Source: Panulirus ornatus (Eukaryota > Arthropoda > Malacostraca > Decapoda > Palinuridae). From it: a stretch of DNA of 64,000 bases. Position numbers and translations under genes: made by a program. The notes beneath the pieces were generated by a model that saw only the letters and a program-made list of their open reading frames with translations, did not search any database and was not told the origin of the DNA. Location: positions 11,028,219-11,092,218 of the forward strand of contig NC_092281.1 of NCBI RefSeq assembly GCF_036320965.1, read 5' to 3'. Of this stretch, positions 33,601-46,499 are shown piece by piece. The stretch's first letter is position 1. Each line of letters starts with the position of its first letter.

Positions 33601-36600
33601 ACAGCATATACTGGGGGTCATATGTACACACAGCATATACTGGGGGTCATATGTACACACAGCATATACTGGGGGTCATATGTACACACAGCATATACTG
33701 GGGGTCATATGTACACACAGCATATACTGGGGGTCATATGTACACACAGCATATACTGGGGGTCATATGTACACACAGCATATACTGGGGGTCATATGTA
33801 CACACAGCATATACTGGGGGTCATATGTACACACAGCATATACTGGGGGTCATATGTACACACAGCATATACTGGGGGTCATATGTACACACAGCATATA
33901 CTGGGGGTCATATGTACACACAGCATATACTGGGGGTCATATGTACACACAGCATATACTGGGGGTCATATGTACACACAGCATATACTGGGGGTCATAT
34001 GTACACACAGCATATACTGGGGGTCATATGTACACACAGCATATACTGGGGGTCATATGTACACACAGCATATACTGGGGGTCATATGTACACACAGCAT
34101 ATACTGGGGTCATGTGCCCCCACAGCATATACTGGGGGTCATATGTACACACAGCATATACTGGGGGTCATATGTACACACAGCATATACTGGGGGTCAT
34201 ATGTACACACAGCATATACTGGGGGTCATATGTACACACAGCATATACTGGGGGTCATATGTACACACAGCATATACTGGGGGTCATATGTACACACAGC
34301 ATATACTGGGGGTCATATGTACACACAGCATATACTGGGGGTCATATGTACACACAGCATATACTGGGGGTCATATGTACACACAGCATATACTGGGGGT
34401 CATATGTACACACAGCATATACTGGGGGTCATATGTACACACAGCATATACTGGGGGTCATATGTACACACAGCATATACTGGGGGTCATATGTACACAC
34501 AGCATATACTGGGGGTCATATGTACACACAGCATATACTGGGGGTCATATGTACACACAGCATATACTGGGGGTCATATGTACACACAGCATATACTGGG
34601 GGTCATATGTACACACAGCATATACTGGGGGTCATATGTACACACAGCATATACTGGGGGTCATATGTACACACAGCATATACTGGGGGTCATATGTACA
34701 CACAGCATATACTGGGGGTCATATGTACACACAGCATATACTGGGGGTCATATGTACACACAGCATATACTGGGGGTCATATGTACACACAGCATATACT
34801 GGGGGTCATATGTACACACAGCATATACTGGGGGTCATATGTACACACAGCATATACTGGGGGTCATATGTACACACAGCATATACTGGGGGTCATATGT
34901 ACACACAGCATATACTGGGGGTCATATGTACACACAGCATATACTGGGGGTCATATGTACACACAGCATATACTGGGGGTCATATGTACACACAGCATAT
35001 ACTGGGGGTCATATGTACACACAGCATATACTGGGGGTCATATGTACACACAGCATATACTGGGGGTCATATGTACACACAGCATATACTGGGGGTCATA
35101 TGTACACACAGCATATACTGGGGGTCATATGTACACACAGCATATACTGGGGGTCATATGTACACACAGCATATACTGGGGGTCATATGTACACACAGCA
35201 TATACTGGGGGTCATACGTCCACACAGCATATACTGGGGGTCATATGTACACACAGCATATACTGGGGGTCATATGTACACACAGCATATACTGGGGGTC
35301 ATATGTACACACAGCATATACTGGGGGTCATATGTACACACAGCATATACTGGGGGTCATATGTACACACAGCATATACTGGGGGTCATATGTACACACA
35401 GCATATACTGGGGGTCATATGTACACACAGCATATACTGGGGGTCATATGTACACACAGCATATACTGGGGGTCATATGTACACACAGCATATACTGGGG
35501 GTCATATGTACACACAGCATATACTGGGGGTCATATGTACACACAGCATATACTGGGGGTCATATGTACACACAGCATATACTGGGGGTCATATGTACAC
35601 ACAGCATATACTGGGGGTCATACGTCCACACAGCATATACTGGGGGTCATATGTACACACAGCATATACTGGGGGTCATATGTACACACAGCATATACTG
35701 GGGGTCATATGTACACACAGCATATACTGGGGGTCATATGTACACACAGCATATACTGGGGGTCATATGTACACACAGCATATACTGGGGGTCATATGTA
35801 CACACAGCATATACTGGGGGTCATATGTACACACAGCATATACTGGGGGTCATATGTACACACAGCATATACTGGGGGTCATATGTACACACAGCATATA
35901 CTGGGGGTCATATGTACACACAGCATATACTGGGGGTCATATGTACACACAGCATATACTGGGGGTCATATGTACACACAGCATATACTGGGGGTCATAT
36001 GTACACACAGCATATACTGGGGGTCATATGTACACACAGCATATACTGGGGGTCATATGTACACACAGCATATACTGGGGGTCATATGTACACACAGCAT
36101 ATACTGGGGGTCATATGTACACACAGCATATACTGGGGGTCATATGTACACACAGCATATACTGGGGGTCATATGTACACACAGCATATACTGGGGGTCA
36201 TATGTACACACAGCATATACTGGGGGTCATATGTACACACAGCATATACTGGGGGTCATACGTCCACACAGCATATACTGGGGGTCATATGTACACACAG
36301 CATATACTGGGGGTCATATGTACACACAGCATATACTGGGGGTCATATGTACACACAGCATATACTGGGGGTCATATGTACACACAGCATATACTGGGGG
36401 TCATATGTACACACAGCATATACTGGGGGTCATATGTACACACAGCATATACTGGGGGTCATATGTACACACAGCATATACTGGGGGTCATATGTACACA
36501 CAGCATATACTGGGGGTCATATGTACACACAGCATATACTGGGGGTCATATGTACACACAGCATATACTGGGGGTCATACGTCCACACAGCATATACTGG

Positions 36601-38494
36601 GGGTCATATGTACACACAGCATATACTGGGGGTCATACGTCCACACAGCATATACTGGGGGTCATATGTACACACAGCATATACTGGGGGTCATATGTAC
36701 ACACAGCATATACTGGGGGTCATATGTACACACAGCATATACTGGGGGTCATATGTACACACAGCATATACTGGGGGTCATATGTACACACAGCATATAC
36801 TGGGGGTCATATGTACACACAGCATATACTGGGGGTCATATGTACACACAGCATATACTGGGGGTCATATGTACACACAGCATATACTGGGGGTCATATG
36901 TACACACAGCATATACTGGGGGTCATATGTACACACAGCATATACTGGGGGTCATATGTACACACAGCATATACTGGGGGTCATATGTACACACAGCATA
37001 TACTGGGGGTCATATGTACACACAGCATATACTGGGGGTCATATGTACACACAGCATATACTGGGGGTCATATGTACACACAGCATATACTGGGGGTCAT
37101 ATGTACACACAGCATATACTGGGGGTCATATGTACACACAGCATATACTGGGGGTCATATGTACACACAGCATATACTGGGGGTCATATGTACACACAGC
37201 ATATACTGGGGGTCATATGTACACACAGCATATACTGGGGGTCATATGTACACACAGCATATACTGGGGGTCATATGTACACACAGCATATACTGGGGGT
37301 CATATGTACACACAGCATATACTGGGGGTCATACGTCCACACAGCATATACTGGGGGTCATATGTACACACAGCATATACTGGGGGTCATACGTCCACAC
37401 AGCATATACTGGGGGTCATATGTACACACAGCATATACTGGGGGTCATATGTACACACAGCATATACTGGGGGTCATATGTACACACAGCATATACTGGG
37501 GGTCATATGTACACACAGCATATACTGGGGGTCATATGTACACACAGCATATACTGGGGGTCATATGTACACACAGCATATACTGGGGGTCATATGTACA
37601 CACAGCATATACTGGGGGTCATATGTACACACAGCATATACTGGGGGTCATATGTACACACAGCATATACTGGGGGTCATATGTACACACAGCATATACT
37701 GGGGGTCATATGTACACACAGCATATACTGGGGGTCATATGTACACACAGCATATACTGGGGGTCATATGTACACACAGCATATACTGGGGGTCATATGT
37801 ACACACAGCATATACTGGGGGTCATATGTACACACAGCATATACTGGGGGTCATATGTACACACAGCATATACTGGGGGTCATATGTACACACAGCATAT
37901 ACTGGGGGTCATATGTACACACAGCATATACTGGGGGTCATATGTACACACAGCATATACTGGGGGTCATATGTACACACAGCATATACTGGGGGTCATA
38001 TGTACACACAGCATATACTGGGGGTCATATGTACACACAGCATATACTGGGGGTCATATGTACACACAGCATATACTGGGGGTCATATGTACACACAGCA
38101 TATACTGGGGGTCATATGTACACACAGCATATACTGGGGGTCATATGTACACACAGCATATACTGGGGGTCATATGTACACACAGCATATACTGGGGGTC
38201 ATATGTACACACAGCATATACTGGGGGTCATATGTACACACAGCATATACTGGGGGTCATATGTACACACAGCATATACTGGGGGTCATATGTACACACA
38301 GCATATACTGGGGGTCATATGTACACACAGCATATACTGGGGGTCATATGTACACACAGCATATACTGGGGGTCATATGTACACACAGCATATACTGGGG
38401 GTCATATGTACACACAGCATATACTGGGGGTCATATGTACACACAGCATATACTGGGGGTCATATGTACACACAGCATATACTGGGGGTCATAT
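30670..38494. repeat. 29-bp satellite array, about 270 copies
   Basis: Unit begins GTCATATGTACACACAG and ends with ACTGGGG (29 bases). The first five units are divergent (28-base units with four Gs, GTGCCCC and ACGTCC variants); the rest are almost identical. Interior variants with ACGTCC instead of ATGTAC occur at about 35213, 35619, 36257, 36576, 36634, 37330 and 37388, and one 28-base GTGCCCC unit at about 34105-34125. Each unit has one NdeI-type CATATG and one TGTACA palindrome. No plus-strand stop exists in the unit, so all three frames stay open through the array. Confidence 0.99.
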
Positions 38495-39139
38495 CCGCAC
38501 ACCCACATAACCAGCGTTCATCTCCCGCACACCTGCTCTCCTTCCACTGTGGTCCACTTGTCTTCCACCGTAGCCGTTGTCTTCTCTGGTGTCCACAGGG
38601 CTTCCTCCACTGTACCTCTGGGCGTCCTCAACCTGATCCTATGCTAAAGAATTACCCTCATCTACCCTGGTCATTCCTGCCACCCTGACTAAATCGTTTC
38701 CCACCCTGGCCAAGCCTTATACCACAAGTCCACCTTGAACACAATCATGTAGGACTGTTTCAGCTTAGCTGTATCAGTGAATCCTTTCTCCACCTTTACC
38801 AGACTTGATTCCCTCTCTGCGTCCTATTCCCTTTAGATCCACTTGCTTTCCACCTCCCACTCCACCCCCCTGCCCGTCACCAGTACTCACTCCACCTCCT
38901 GTTACGTCTAGTAGACCCACACCACCAGGGCCCTACCCACCTCCACTACCCACTTCCCTGTAGTACCTGTGGTTGGCACCGTAGACGTCCTTCACCCTGG
39001 GGAACACCAGGGTGCTGGGTCCCCGGCGGCCGCTCCCTCCCAAGGTCGTCTTCTGCACGTGGTTCCCAGGGACCTGCTGGGCGGCACCCCCCCCCCCCCC
39101 TCCCAATCCTGACACTGCTCTAACCTGTGCCAAGGCTGG
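38495..39139. other. unassigned C+T-rich sequence
   Basis: Pyrimidine-rich on the plus strand with many CCACC steps; includes a C run at 39088-39100. No gene recognised. Confidence 0.4.
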
Positions 39140-39415
39140 GGGCATGACACTAGTGCTGGAGCCTGGCACCAGGGCTGTAAGGTGGCATCAGGGCTGGAGC
39201 CTGGCGCTAAAGCTGGAGCCTGGCGCTAAAGCTGAAGCCTGGCTCTAGGCTGGAGCCTGGCACCAGGGCTGTAACGTGGCATCAGGGCTGGAGCCTGGCT
39301 CTAAAGCTGGAGCCTGGCTCTAAAGCTGGAGCCTGGCGCTAAAGCTGAAGTCTGGCTCTAGGCTGGAGCCTGGCACCATTGCTGGAACCTGGTGTCAGCT
39401 GGAGCCTAGCGCTGG
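39140..39415. repeat. minisatellite, about 15-base GCTGGAGCCTGGC units
   Basis: Repeated GGAGCCTGGCGCTAAAGCT / GGAGCCTGGCACCAGGGCT units in mixed order, forming a larger composite period. Confidence 0.9.
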
Positions 39416-39589
39416 GGGAGGCCACTGGTGCCGTGGTTAGGAACCAAACAAAGTGGACGGGTCAGCTGACTGAGGCCTAGTGCCGGGCTGCTCCACGAGA
39501 CAGCTGACAGCGTTCGTGTGACGAAGGTGTCAGGCGAGGTGGGAACGAGGGTAAGGGGTGAGTCAGCCAAGTCAGCTTGGCTAGACCAA

Positions 39590-39790
39590 GACGTCTTGGC
39601 GCGAGCGACACGCTCCCCTCCAGACGACCTTGCCGTATTTGGCGGACCCGTCGCAACCACGCGGATCTGTGACGTCACTCATGACGCAGGCATGGTGGCG
39701 TCACTTGCCCCTCCCCCCCACCTTACGTCATAAAGCTTCGCGGTTGCTAGGTAGCCAAGACGACGGCCATATTTGGCGATAGTTCAACCC
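39590..39790. promoter_or_regulatory. CpG-rich candidate promoter with CRE, CArG and RFX-like sites
   Basis: About twenty CpGs in 200 bases. Visible sites: palindromic CRE TGACGTCA at 39670-39677, TGACGCA at 39682-39688, CGTCA at 39699-39703, TTACGTCA at 39723-39730; perfect CArG box CCATATTTGG at 39767-39776 and a near match CCGTATTTGG at 39633-39642; an X-box-like GTTGCTAGGTAGCCAAG at 39743-39759; GC-box-like CCCCTCCCCCC between. CREB/ATF, SRF and RFX are the known binders of these motifs. No adjacent coding exon could be identified on either strand, so the gene served is unknown. Confidence 0.45.
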
Positions 39791-39799
39791 AGCAGCTTA

Positions 39800-40200
39800 T
39801 TGGTGCCAAGTGCAGGGCCAGGTGAGGCGTGGCAGGATGTGGTGTGGCAGTGTGAGGTATGGCAGGGTGAGGTAGGGGTGGGTGAGGGATAGCAAGATTA
39901 GGTATGGTAGGGTGATGTGGCAAGATGAGGTGTGGCAAGGTAGGGTGAGGGGTGGCAGGGTGACGTGTGGCAAGGTAAGGGGTGGTAGGGTGAAGTGTAG
40001 GAAGGTGAGGTGCGGCAGGGTGATGAATGGTAGGGTGAGGAATGGTAGGGAGAGGTGGTAAGGTCAGGAGTGGCAGGGAGAGGTGTCAGGTGAGGGATGG
40101 GATGGTACGGGGTGTCGGAGTGAAGTGTGGCAGGGTGAGGGGCGCCAGGGTGAGGGTTGGCAGGGTAAAGAGAGGGAGAATGAGGGGTCTGCAGGATGAT
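39800..40200. repeat. degenerate GGTGAGGTGTGGCAGG repeat
   Basis: Loosely repeated 15- to 18-base units related to the neighbouring 15-bp array; probably its diverged flank. Confidence 0.8.
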
Positions 40201-41118
40201 GGTCAGGGCTTGAGGATCGGTAGGGTGTGGATCAGCAGGGTGAGGATCAGCAGGTTGAGGGTCGGTAGTATGAGTGTGAGCAGGGTGAGGATCAGTAGGG
40301 TGAGGGTCAGTAGGGTGAGGATCAGGAGGGTGAGGATCAGTAGGGTGAGGATCAGTAGGGTGAGGGTCAGCAGGGTGAGGATCAGGAGGGTGAGGATCAG
40401 GAGGGTGAGGATCAGTAGGGTGAGGATCAGGAGGGTGAGGATCAGGAGGGTGAGGATCAGGAGGGTGAGGATCAGTAGGGTGAGGATCAGGAGGATGAGG
40501 ATCAGGAGGGTGAGGATCAGGAGGGTGAGGATCAGTAGGGTGAGGATCAGTAGGGTGAGGATCAGGAGGGTGAGGATCAGTAGGGTGAGGATCAGGAGGG
40601 TGAGGATCAGGAGGGTGAGGATCAGTAGGGTGAGGATCAGGAGGGTGAGGATCAGGAGGGTGAGGATCAGTAGGGTGAGGATCAGGAGGGTGAGGATCAG
40701 GAGGGTGAGGGTCAGTAGGGTGAGGATCAGGAGGGTGAGGATCAGGAGGGTGAGGATCAGGAGGGTGAGGATCAGTAGGGTGAGGGTCAGTAGGGTGAGG
40801 ATCAGGAGGGTGAGGATCAGTAGGGTGAGGATCAGTAGGGTGAGGATCAGTAGGGTGAGGATCAGGAGGGTGAGGATCAGGAGGGTGAGGGTCAGTAGGG
40901 TGAGGATCAGGAGGGTGAGGATCAGTAGGGTGAGGATCAGTAGGGTGAGGGTCAGTAGGGTGAGGATCAGGAGGGTGAGGGTCAGTAGGGTGAGGATCAG
41001 TAGGGTGAGGATCAGGAGGGTGAGGATCAGTAGGGTGAGGATCAGGAGGGTGAGGATCAGGAGGGTGAGGATCAGGAGGGTGAGGGTCAGTAGGGTGAGG
41101 ATCAGTAGGGTTGAGGGT
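40201..41118. repeat. 15-bp minisatellite, about 60 copies
   Basis: Unit GTGAGGATCAGGAGG with two mainly binary positions (GGATCAG/GGGTCAG and AGGAGG/AGTAGG). 15 bases is a multiple of three, so the minus strand gives long Pro-His-Asp/Thr frames that are artefacts. Confidence 0.97.
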
Positions 41119-41305
41119 GGGCCGTGGGTCATCATCTCCCCAGCAGAACACCACACAGCAAGTCACCTGGAGTCTTGGACAGGTCTAACCTTGCCCTCCC
41201 CTCATTCGTAACCTCACCATCCATACATCTATCTATTTCTTGTCTCTATCCCTTTGTCTATTGACCCACGTATCTCTGAAAATCTCTCCATCCGTGGTGG
41301 CTGCT

Positions 41306-41308
<3 letters not shown>

Positions 41309-41340
<32 letters not shown>
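41309..41340. repeat. (CA)n microsatellite
   Basis: Uninterrupted CA run. Confidence 0.95.
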
Positions 41341-42033
<693 letters not shown>

Positions 42034-42364
42034 GTAATTGTTTTGGTTATGCAAGATGTAACTAAGTTAGGCTGAGAAATGTTCTTGGTGTTGAAACATT
42101 GGTTGACTGGAGTCTCTTTCAGGGCTTTGAGGCTCCGTCGGAACCAGGTGTGTTCCACAGATGTGTTGCTGTCCAGGTCTTGGACATGTCTGTGGCGTCT
42201 GTCTTTGTCATCTTCCAGTTTCTGCCATATTTCTGTTGTTGCTTCTTGTACACTCGTGCCACTGGGGTTGTAGGTGTTGGACGTCCCTATTTCCCAGTGG
42301 TGGAGTGTTTCTCGTTCATTATCTCAGTAGCTTGTCCTGTACTGTCTACAGCTTGGAATCGGGT
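42034..42364. other. unassigned T-rich sequence
   Basis: Three overlapping plus frames are open for 60-110 codons but show no domain. Confidence 0.35.
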
Positions 42365-42592
42365 AGATGGGGACTGGGGAGTCGTTGAGAATGGGGATGG
42401 TAAGTGGGTCGATGGGGACTGGTTAGTATAGTTCAGGATGGGTAGGGTAGATGGGTGGATGGAAAGCAGTTTGGAATGGGGAGGGTAGATGGGTGAATCG
42501 GGACCCGGTTAGTAGCTCAGGATGGGGAGGGTCATGGATGATAAGGGCTGGGGGAGTAGTTCAGGATGGGGAGGGTCATGGATGATCCCAGA
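42365..42592. repeat. degenerate GGATGGGGAGGGT repeat
   Basis: Purine-rich loosely repeated units including two near-identical GGGTCATGGATGAT copies. Confidence 0.75.
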
Positions 42593-42727
42593 TATAACCA
42601 TTACATCTGGAGGAGGTGCCAGAATCCACACAGGATCATCAGGTAAGCTTTCCACTCACTGTGCTGCTCCTCTTCTTCCATGAGTACTGTCTGCAGACAA
42701 ACCTGGCGAGGTTAGTGTGTGATCAAG

Positions 42728-43425
42728 CTTGACACAGGTCCTCTGGTGGTGGAGACACGAGTCCTCTGGTAGTGGAGACACGGGTCCTCTGGTGGTGGAG
42801 ACACAGGTCCTCTGGTGGTGAAGACACAGGTCCTCTGTTGGTAGAGACACAGGTCCTCTGGTGATGGAGACACAGGTCCTCTGGTGGTGGGGACACAGGT
42901 CCTCTGGTTGTGGAGACACAGGTTCTCTGGTGATGGAGACACAGGTCCTCTGGTGGTGGGGACACAGGTCCTCTGGTGGTGGAGACACAGGTCCTCTGGT
43001 GGTGGGGACACAGGTCCTCTGGTGGTGGGGACACAGGTCCTCTGGTGGTGGAGACACAGAGGTCCTCTGGTGGTGGGGACACAGGTCCTCTGGTGGTGGA
43101 GACACAGGTCCTCTGGTGGTGGAAACACAGAGGTCCTCTGGTGGTGAGGACACAGGTCCTCTGGTGGTGGAGACACAGGTCCTCTGGTGGTGGAGACACA
43201 CGTCCTCTGGTGATGGAGACAGATCCCCTGGTGGTAGAGACACAGGTCCTCTGATGATGGAGACACAGGTCCTCTGGTGGAGGGGACACAGGTCCTCTGG
43301 TGGTGGAGACACAGATCCTCTGGTGGTGGAGACACAGGTCCTCTGGTGGTGGAGACACGAGTCTTCTGGTGGTGGAGACACAGGTCCTCTGGTGGTGGAG
43401 ACACAGGTCCTCTGGTGGTGGATCT
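42728..43425. repeat. 23-bp minisatellite, about 30 copies
   Basis: Unit GACACAGGTCCTCTGGTGG plus TGGA/TGGG (23 bases); a few 25-base units carry an extra AG (GACACAGAGGTCC). All six-frame open stretches here are repeat by-products. Confidence 0.97.
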
Positions 43426-45904
43426 GGTCCCTTCCTCCCGCCATATTGTCGCCAGAGTTTGACCCTCGAGTGTGACGCCACCAGCTGTGATCTTTACGTT
43501 CGTCGTTTGTTTTATCATCATTTTCCGCGTCTTTCATGACTTTAGCTAGTAGAGTCAGTCGTGCCTGCCTTTGTACGACGAGGTTTTGGTAGGTTCCGGT
43601 ACTCCTGCTGGCGGAGCTGACTGCCTGCGAACTGGACGTCGAAGCCCTTGATCCTCGCCGGCGTCCTCCGCTTATCCTGCCGCGTGGGACATAACTAGAT
43701 ATCCTGCCGTGGAAGATGTGACCATATCGCTGGAGACAGCACCCGGTCCTGTGGGACCACTGTCTGGTGACAGGAGTTCTGGTGATGTTGCAGAGTCTGC
43801 CTGTGGTTGCTCTGGCGGGGCGGTGGTGAACAGACGCTGCACCGAAATCTCGTGGGATTTCTGGTTATGTTCCTCTGGAGAGGTATGTCATGGAGAGCGC
43901 TCCTCCACCCGTCGTCTAAGACGCCCTCCCCCCCAGACGTATCCCTTTGTCATGTCGTGTCGTTTATGCTCGGGTGACTGACGACGATATCTTTTCTCCT
44001 GCGATCGTGGTGGTAGAGGTGGAAGCCACATTGATCCTGGATAATATAGAGATTGTATTCTAAGCGCCATCTTCACCTCGGGTATGCCAGTCCCATCAAT
44101 GTCGTCCCTGGTACTACCCAGTGTAAGGAGGTATTTCTTTAGTTCCGAGTCTGGTATTCGGTGCCTTTGTTAGCCTGGCTTCCTTCAGAATATGGCGGGA
44201 AAGAAATCCTGTTCTGAGCAGAGCGTTGCAGGGATGCAGGCGGGAGCCTTTTCGTGGTAACATAAGGAATTTGGTTCATTCTTTACTTTTCAAAAGCTTT
44301 TGCTGAGGTTGTTTCTCCTATTTCAGGATGGCTGTCCGCCGTGTCCGCTGCTCCTTTGTTCACCGTAAGTGGCAGGGGTGAGGGACGATTGTGGTGGTGG
44401 TGGTGGTGGTGTGTCTCAGGTTGTGGTACAGTGGCGTTCTGTTGTGGCTCCCAGCCACCCGCTCCAGGAATTCCGTTTCTTTGTTTTGACTGAAATTCCC
44501 GTTTTCTTCAGGTGTGGTCCTGGACACAGACTTCCATATTTTCCTGGACATGGAAGCTGTGCTAACTGATAACATTCACCTTGTTATCTCTAAATCCTAT
44601 ATATATATATCTGATGTTGTCGCCCATCTTGTCAAAATGTTTGTGATTCTTTGTTTCATTTCTGTGTGTGTGTGTGTGTTGGGGCGTTGTTCGTCTGTAG
44701 CCAGTCCTTATTGTGTTCTGTTTTTGCCTTCTCCACTCGTATCTGTTGGTCTTTGCTCTGTTCTTGTGGGACATATGTCCACCTGTTGGTGTGAGGGTGG
44801 GCTGGTATGGTGGTGAGACGGTGTCTGATATGTATAATTTCCCGGGTGGAGGCCGACCATAACAATGCCTTGTGTATCTAATGACTCGTCCATTTCCTCA
44901 GTATTCATCCGAGTTTTGACTGAGGAGTTTAGAGATATATTACTTCTGAGAACTGGCTCCTGTTTTGATGTGGGTGTGTTTCCTGTTGTTGTTATGTGCC
45001 AGGGATGAGGGATGAGGGTGTTAGATGAGGTGACCAATATGTGATCACTGCAGGGGTGGGTTCGCCAGCCTCAGAATACGGATGTTATGGTGAGTCTTTG
45101 CCAGAAGTGTGTCAAGTGTGGCGAGGAGCGTCGTTGAGTCAGTGGCAAGTTGGGGGTCCAGGATGTTGTGGGTCGTGATGTTTTACAGTTCTCACTTGTG
45201 GCTTCCATTTGTGACGTTTGTTGTGATGTGTGTGTGTGTGTGAGTCCGTCTGGTGTTGAGATGTCTGACGCTATGAGCCATTTCAGACTTCCTTGATGTT
45301 ATGTAACCTTTCCTCGCGTGGTGGTAAGTAGGTGGTTACACTTCCAGATGAGGTCGTGAATTTTACACACACACAGGTGTCATGAGTCCCTGACAGACGT
45401 CAGATATTTTGTGATGTAGACCTTGACTAACAGCTGTGCCAACACCTGCGTGGAAGCTGGCTGGCCGCTCGCTCCGGCTGGGTTAGCAGGTGTTATAACC
45501 TGGGTGTCTGTAAGACCAAGGAGTCGTTTGTCCTATGTTGTATGCTATGTTGTCTGGATTTCATTGTCGTGTAGACCAGCATCTGGGGATATGCTCCTCG
45601 GTTCCTCTCCACCTCCTGGTACCTGCTACTTCCACTACCATTCCATCCACCACAAGTACCCAAGCTGCGCCACAGCTGGAGACGTACCACCTTCACTGCC
45701 TACCATTGTCTCTCATAAGGTCCTGCTCCCAGGAGAGGGTCTTCCCTAACCCCCTGCACTGGTCCTACCATCACAATATGGTACTAAGTCAACAGGTCAA
45801 GTCCCATCACCATTACATAGTCGAGCACAAAGGCATAAACACAGCGCCAATCACTATACGAAGGGAACCACAAGCATAACATAGAACCTACTAACACAGC
45901 ACAT
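43426..45904. other. unassigned sequence, no gene recognised
   Basis: Mixed G+T-rich sequence. Contains a short (GTG)n at 44390-44411 and GT runs near 44660 and 45225-45242. Open frames up to about 115 codons lack domains, codon bias or splice context. Confidence 0.35.
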
Positions 45905-46170
45905 GGCTACCACAACAGATCCCTCCCCCGCCACTACCACGAAGGACCCATTACCATTCTTCAAAGACCTATCGTTACCAAGACCCACCCACTACCATGA
46001 GGCAGGACCTCCACCATGCCCCAAAGGCCTCCACCACCTCAGGAGATCCCTCGACCATAGACCAGGACCCAGGGACCTGTCACAGAAGCCACCACCATTG
46101 CACAGGACCCCCCCACCACGTCGCAGGACCCCGCCACCGTTGTATAAGACCCCCCCCCCCCCATTTTAAA
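45905..46170. repeat. degenerate CCACCATG/CACAGGACCC repeat
   Basis: C+A-rich units of about 20-24 bases around CACAGGACCCCGCCACC, loosely tandem. Confidence 0.6.
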
Positions 46171-46499
46171 CACAGGGCGGGACTCCACACTAGGACAGGA
46201 AAAAAACCACTCCAGTTGAACGGTCCACACTACCATAGGCTGTGAGCCTTCATCATGGCAGCCTACCATCGCGAACAGGTGTATGGAAGGGAAGGAACCC
46301 TCCCTCCGCTGGCTGCAAACACTCCTCACCAACCACAAGTCTTGCACAGATTTTTCCACTCTTGTGTGCACGATTTCACTGAGGGGGCAACGAGGTACTC
46401 TCGCGCTAAGTCTTTTTCCAACACTGGGTGTGAGTATAGGCACATGGCGGGGGCAACACTGCCACGGTACACTACAGCTCCTTCTGCTGTGGAGACGAG

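Noticed and set aside
30670..38494. CRISPR-like array
   Set aside because: 29-base repeats are directly adjacent with no unique spacers, and the sequence is eukaryotic.
30611..38688. Three plus-strand open frames of more than 2600 codons
   Set aside because: They are by-products of a stop-free 29-bp tandem unit; there is no unique coding sequence of note at either end.
39898..41211. Long frames with Pro-His-Asp repeats (minus) and Arg-Val-Ser repeats (plus)
   Set aside because: Generated by the 15-bp minisatellite, whose unit is a multiple of three.
42656..43537. Several overlapping minus-strand frames with His-Gln-Arg-Thr-Cys repeats
   Set aside because: All three minus frames are open because of the 23-bp unit; no unique protein sequence.
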